DNA of 6,989 bases from Flavobacteriaceae bacterium (GTDB taxonomy: Bacteria; Bacteroidota; Bacteroidia; Flavobacteriales; Flavobacteriaceae), in contig JAUVCP010000110.1 in the NCBI GenBank assembly GCA_030590765.1, positions 1 to 6,989 of the forward strand, written 5' to 3'. The position numbers and the translations under genes are program-made. Each line of letters begins with the position of its first letter. The first letter of the stretch is position 1. Below are positions 6,631-6,989 of the stretch, one piece after another. The notes under the pieces were generated by a model. It was given only the letters and a program-made list of their open reading frames with translations. It was not told the origin of the DNA and searched no databases.

Positions 6631-6989
6631 ATGAGCAATCAAGAAAATAAAGATCAGGAATTTGAAAATGATTTTCAGGATCAGGAAATAGAAAATGAAA
6701 TCGTGAATGATCAAGAGGAAGTATCTGATAATCAAGAGAAAGAAAATGATGTTGAGAATTTGCAAGCAGAATTAGATAAAGAGAAAAATAATTTCTTACG
6801 ACTGTTTGCTGAATTTGAAAACTATAAAAAGAGAACCTCTAAAGAGCGAATAGAACTTTTTAGTACTGCAAACAGAGAATTAATGGCAGTTTTATTGCCA
6901 ATATTGGATGATTTTGATAGAGGATTGAATGAGATCAAAAAATCAGATGACAATGCCATGTTAGAAGGTATGGAATTGATCTATAATAA
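6631..6989 (+). CDS. grpE: GrpE nucleotide-exchange factor of the DnaK chaperone (3' partial)
   Basis: GrpE is a cytoplasmic homodimer that releases ADP from DnaK in the protein-folding cycle. The first 119 residues are present and the frame is open to the window edge; family members are about 180-200 residues, so the C-terminal beta domain that contacts DnaK is mostly missing. Residues 1-40 are acidic, rich in Asp, Glu, Asn and Gln, and likely disordered. A helical segment follows (about 41-85), carrying the family hallmark 'FLRLFAEFENYKKRTSKE' (55-72), then 'LLPILDDFDRGL' (88-99). The start at 6631 is chosen because an in-frame TGA occurs at 6622-6624 and the ATG at 6621 is followed at once by a stop in its own frame. 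The 133-base gap and its own promoter signals suggest a unit separate from murA; dnaJ often follows grpE, but that lies outside the window. Confidence 0.95.
   Translation, partial: MSNQENKDQEFENDFQDQEIENEIVNDQEEVSDNQEKENDVENLQAELDKEKNNFLRLFAEFENYKKRTSKERIELFSTANRELMAVLLPILDDFDRGLNEIKKSDDNAMLEGMELIYN

Noticed and set aside
6541..6765. Minus-strand 74-codon Ile/Phe/Leu-rich open frame resembling a small membrane protein
   Set aside because: It is antisense to the acidic, Asn/Gln-rich start of grpE and to its promoter; Asp/Glu/Asn codons read backwards give Phe/Ile/Leu, so the hydrophobic look is an artefact.

Overview
The window is an AT-rich stretch, probably from a member of the Bacteroidota. 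The case rests on four things: an outer-membrane protein with thrombospondin-type-3 (TSP3) repeats ahead of an OmpA domain, a DUF4290 gene (a family known to me essentially from this phylum), Bacteroidota-type promoter elements (TTG / TAnnTTTG), and no convincing Shine-Dalgarno sequence at any start. A genus cannot be named from the sequence.

All five genes lie on the + strand. Positions 1-1970 hold the 3' part of an outer-membrane protein: a FadL/OMPP1-like beta-barrel, five calcium-binding TSP3 repeats and an OmpA peptidoglycan-binding domain. A strong intrinsic terminator follows (1999-2024). A plausible house-keeping promoter (2050-2080) drives a UvrD/PcrA-type helicase (2099-4426, GTG start). 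After a 90-base gap come a DUF4290 protein (4517-5146) and, 28 bases later, murA (5175-6497), likely one transcription unit. A 133-base gap then holds a palindrome and a sigma-54-like -24/-12 promoter. It leads into grpE (6631 onward), which runs off the right edge. No gene-free stretch exceeds 133 bases.

The genes are mostly core functions: envelope anchoring and transport, DNA repair and transcription-linked helicase work, the first committed step of peptidoglycan synthesis, and protein folding. I see no mobile element, CRISPR array, tRNA or rRNA, and no clear new defence or biosynthetic system. The points most worth a second look are the natural Cys-to-Asp replacement in the MurA active site (predicting fosfomycin insensitivity), the sigma-54-like promoter with a palindrome before grpE, the FadL-TSP3-OmpA domain combination, and the uncharacterised DUF4290 gene coupled to murA.
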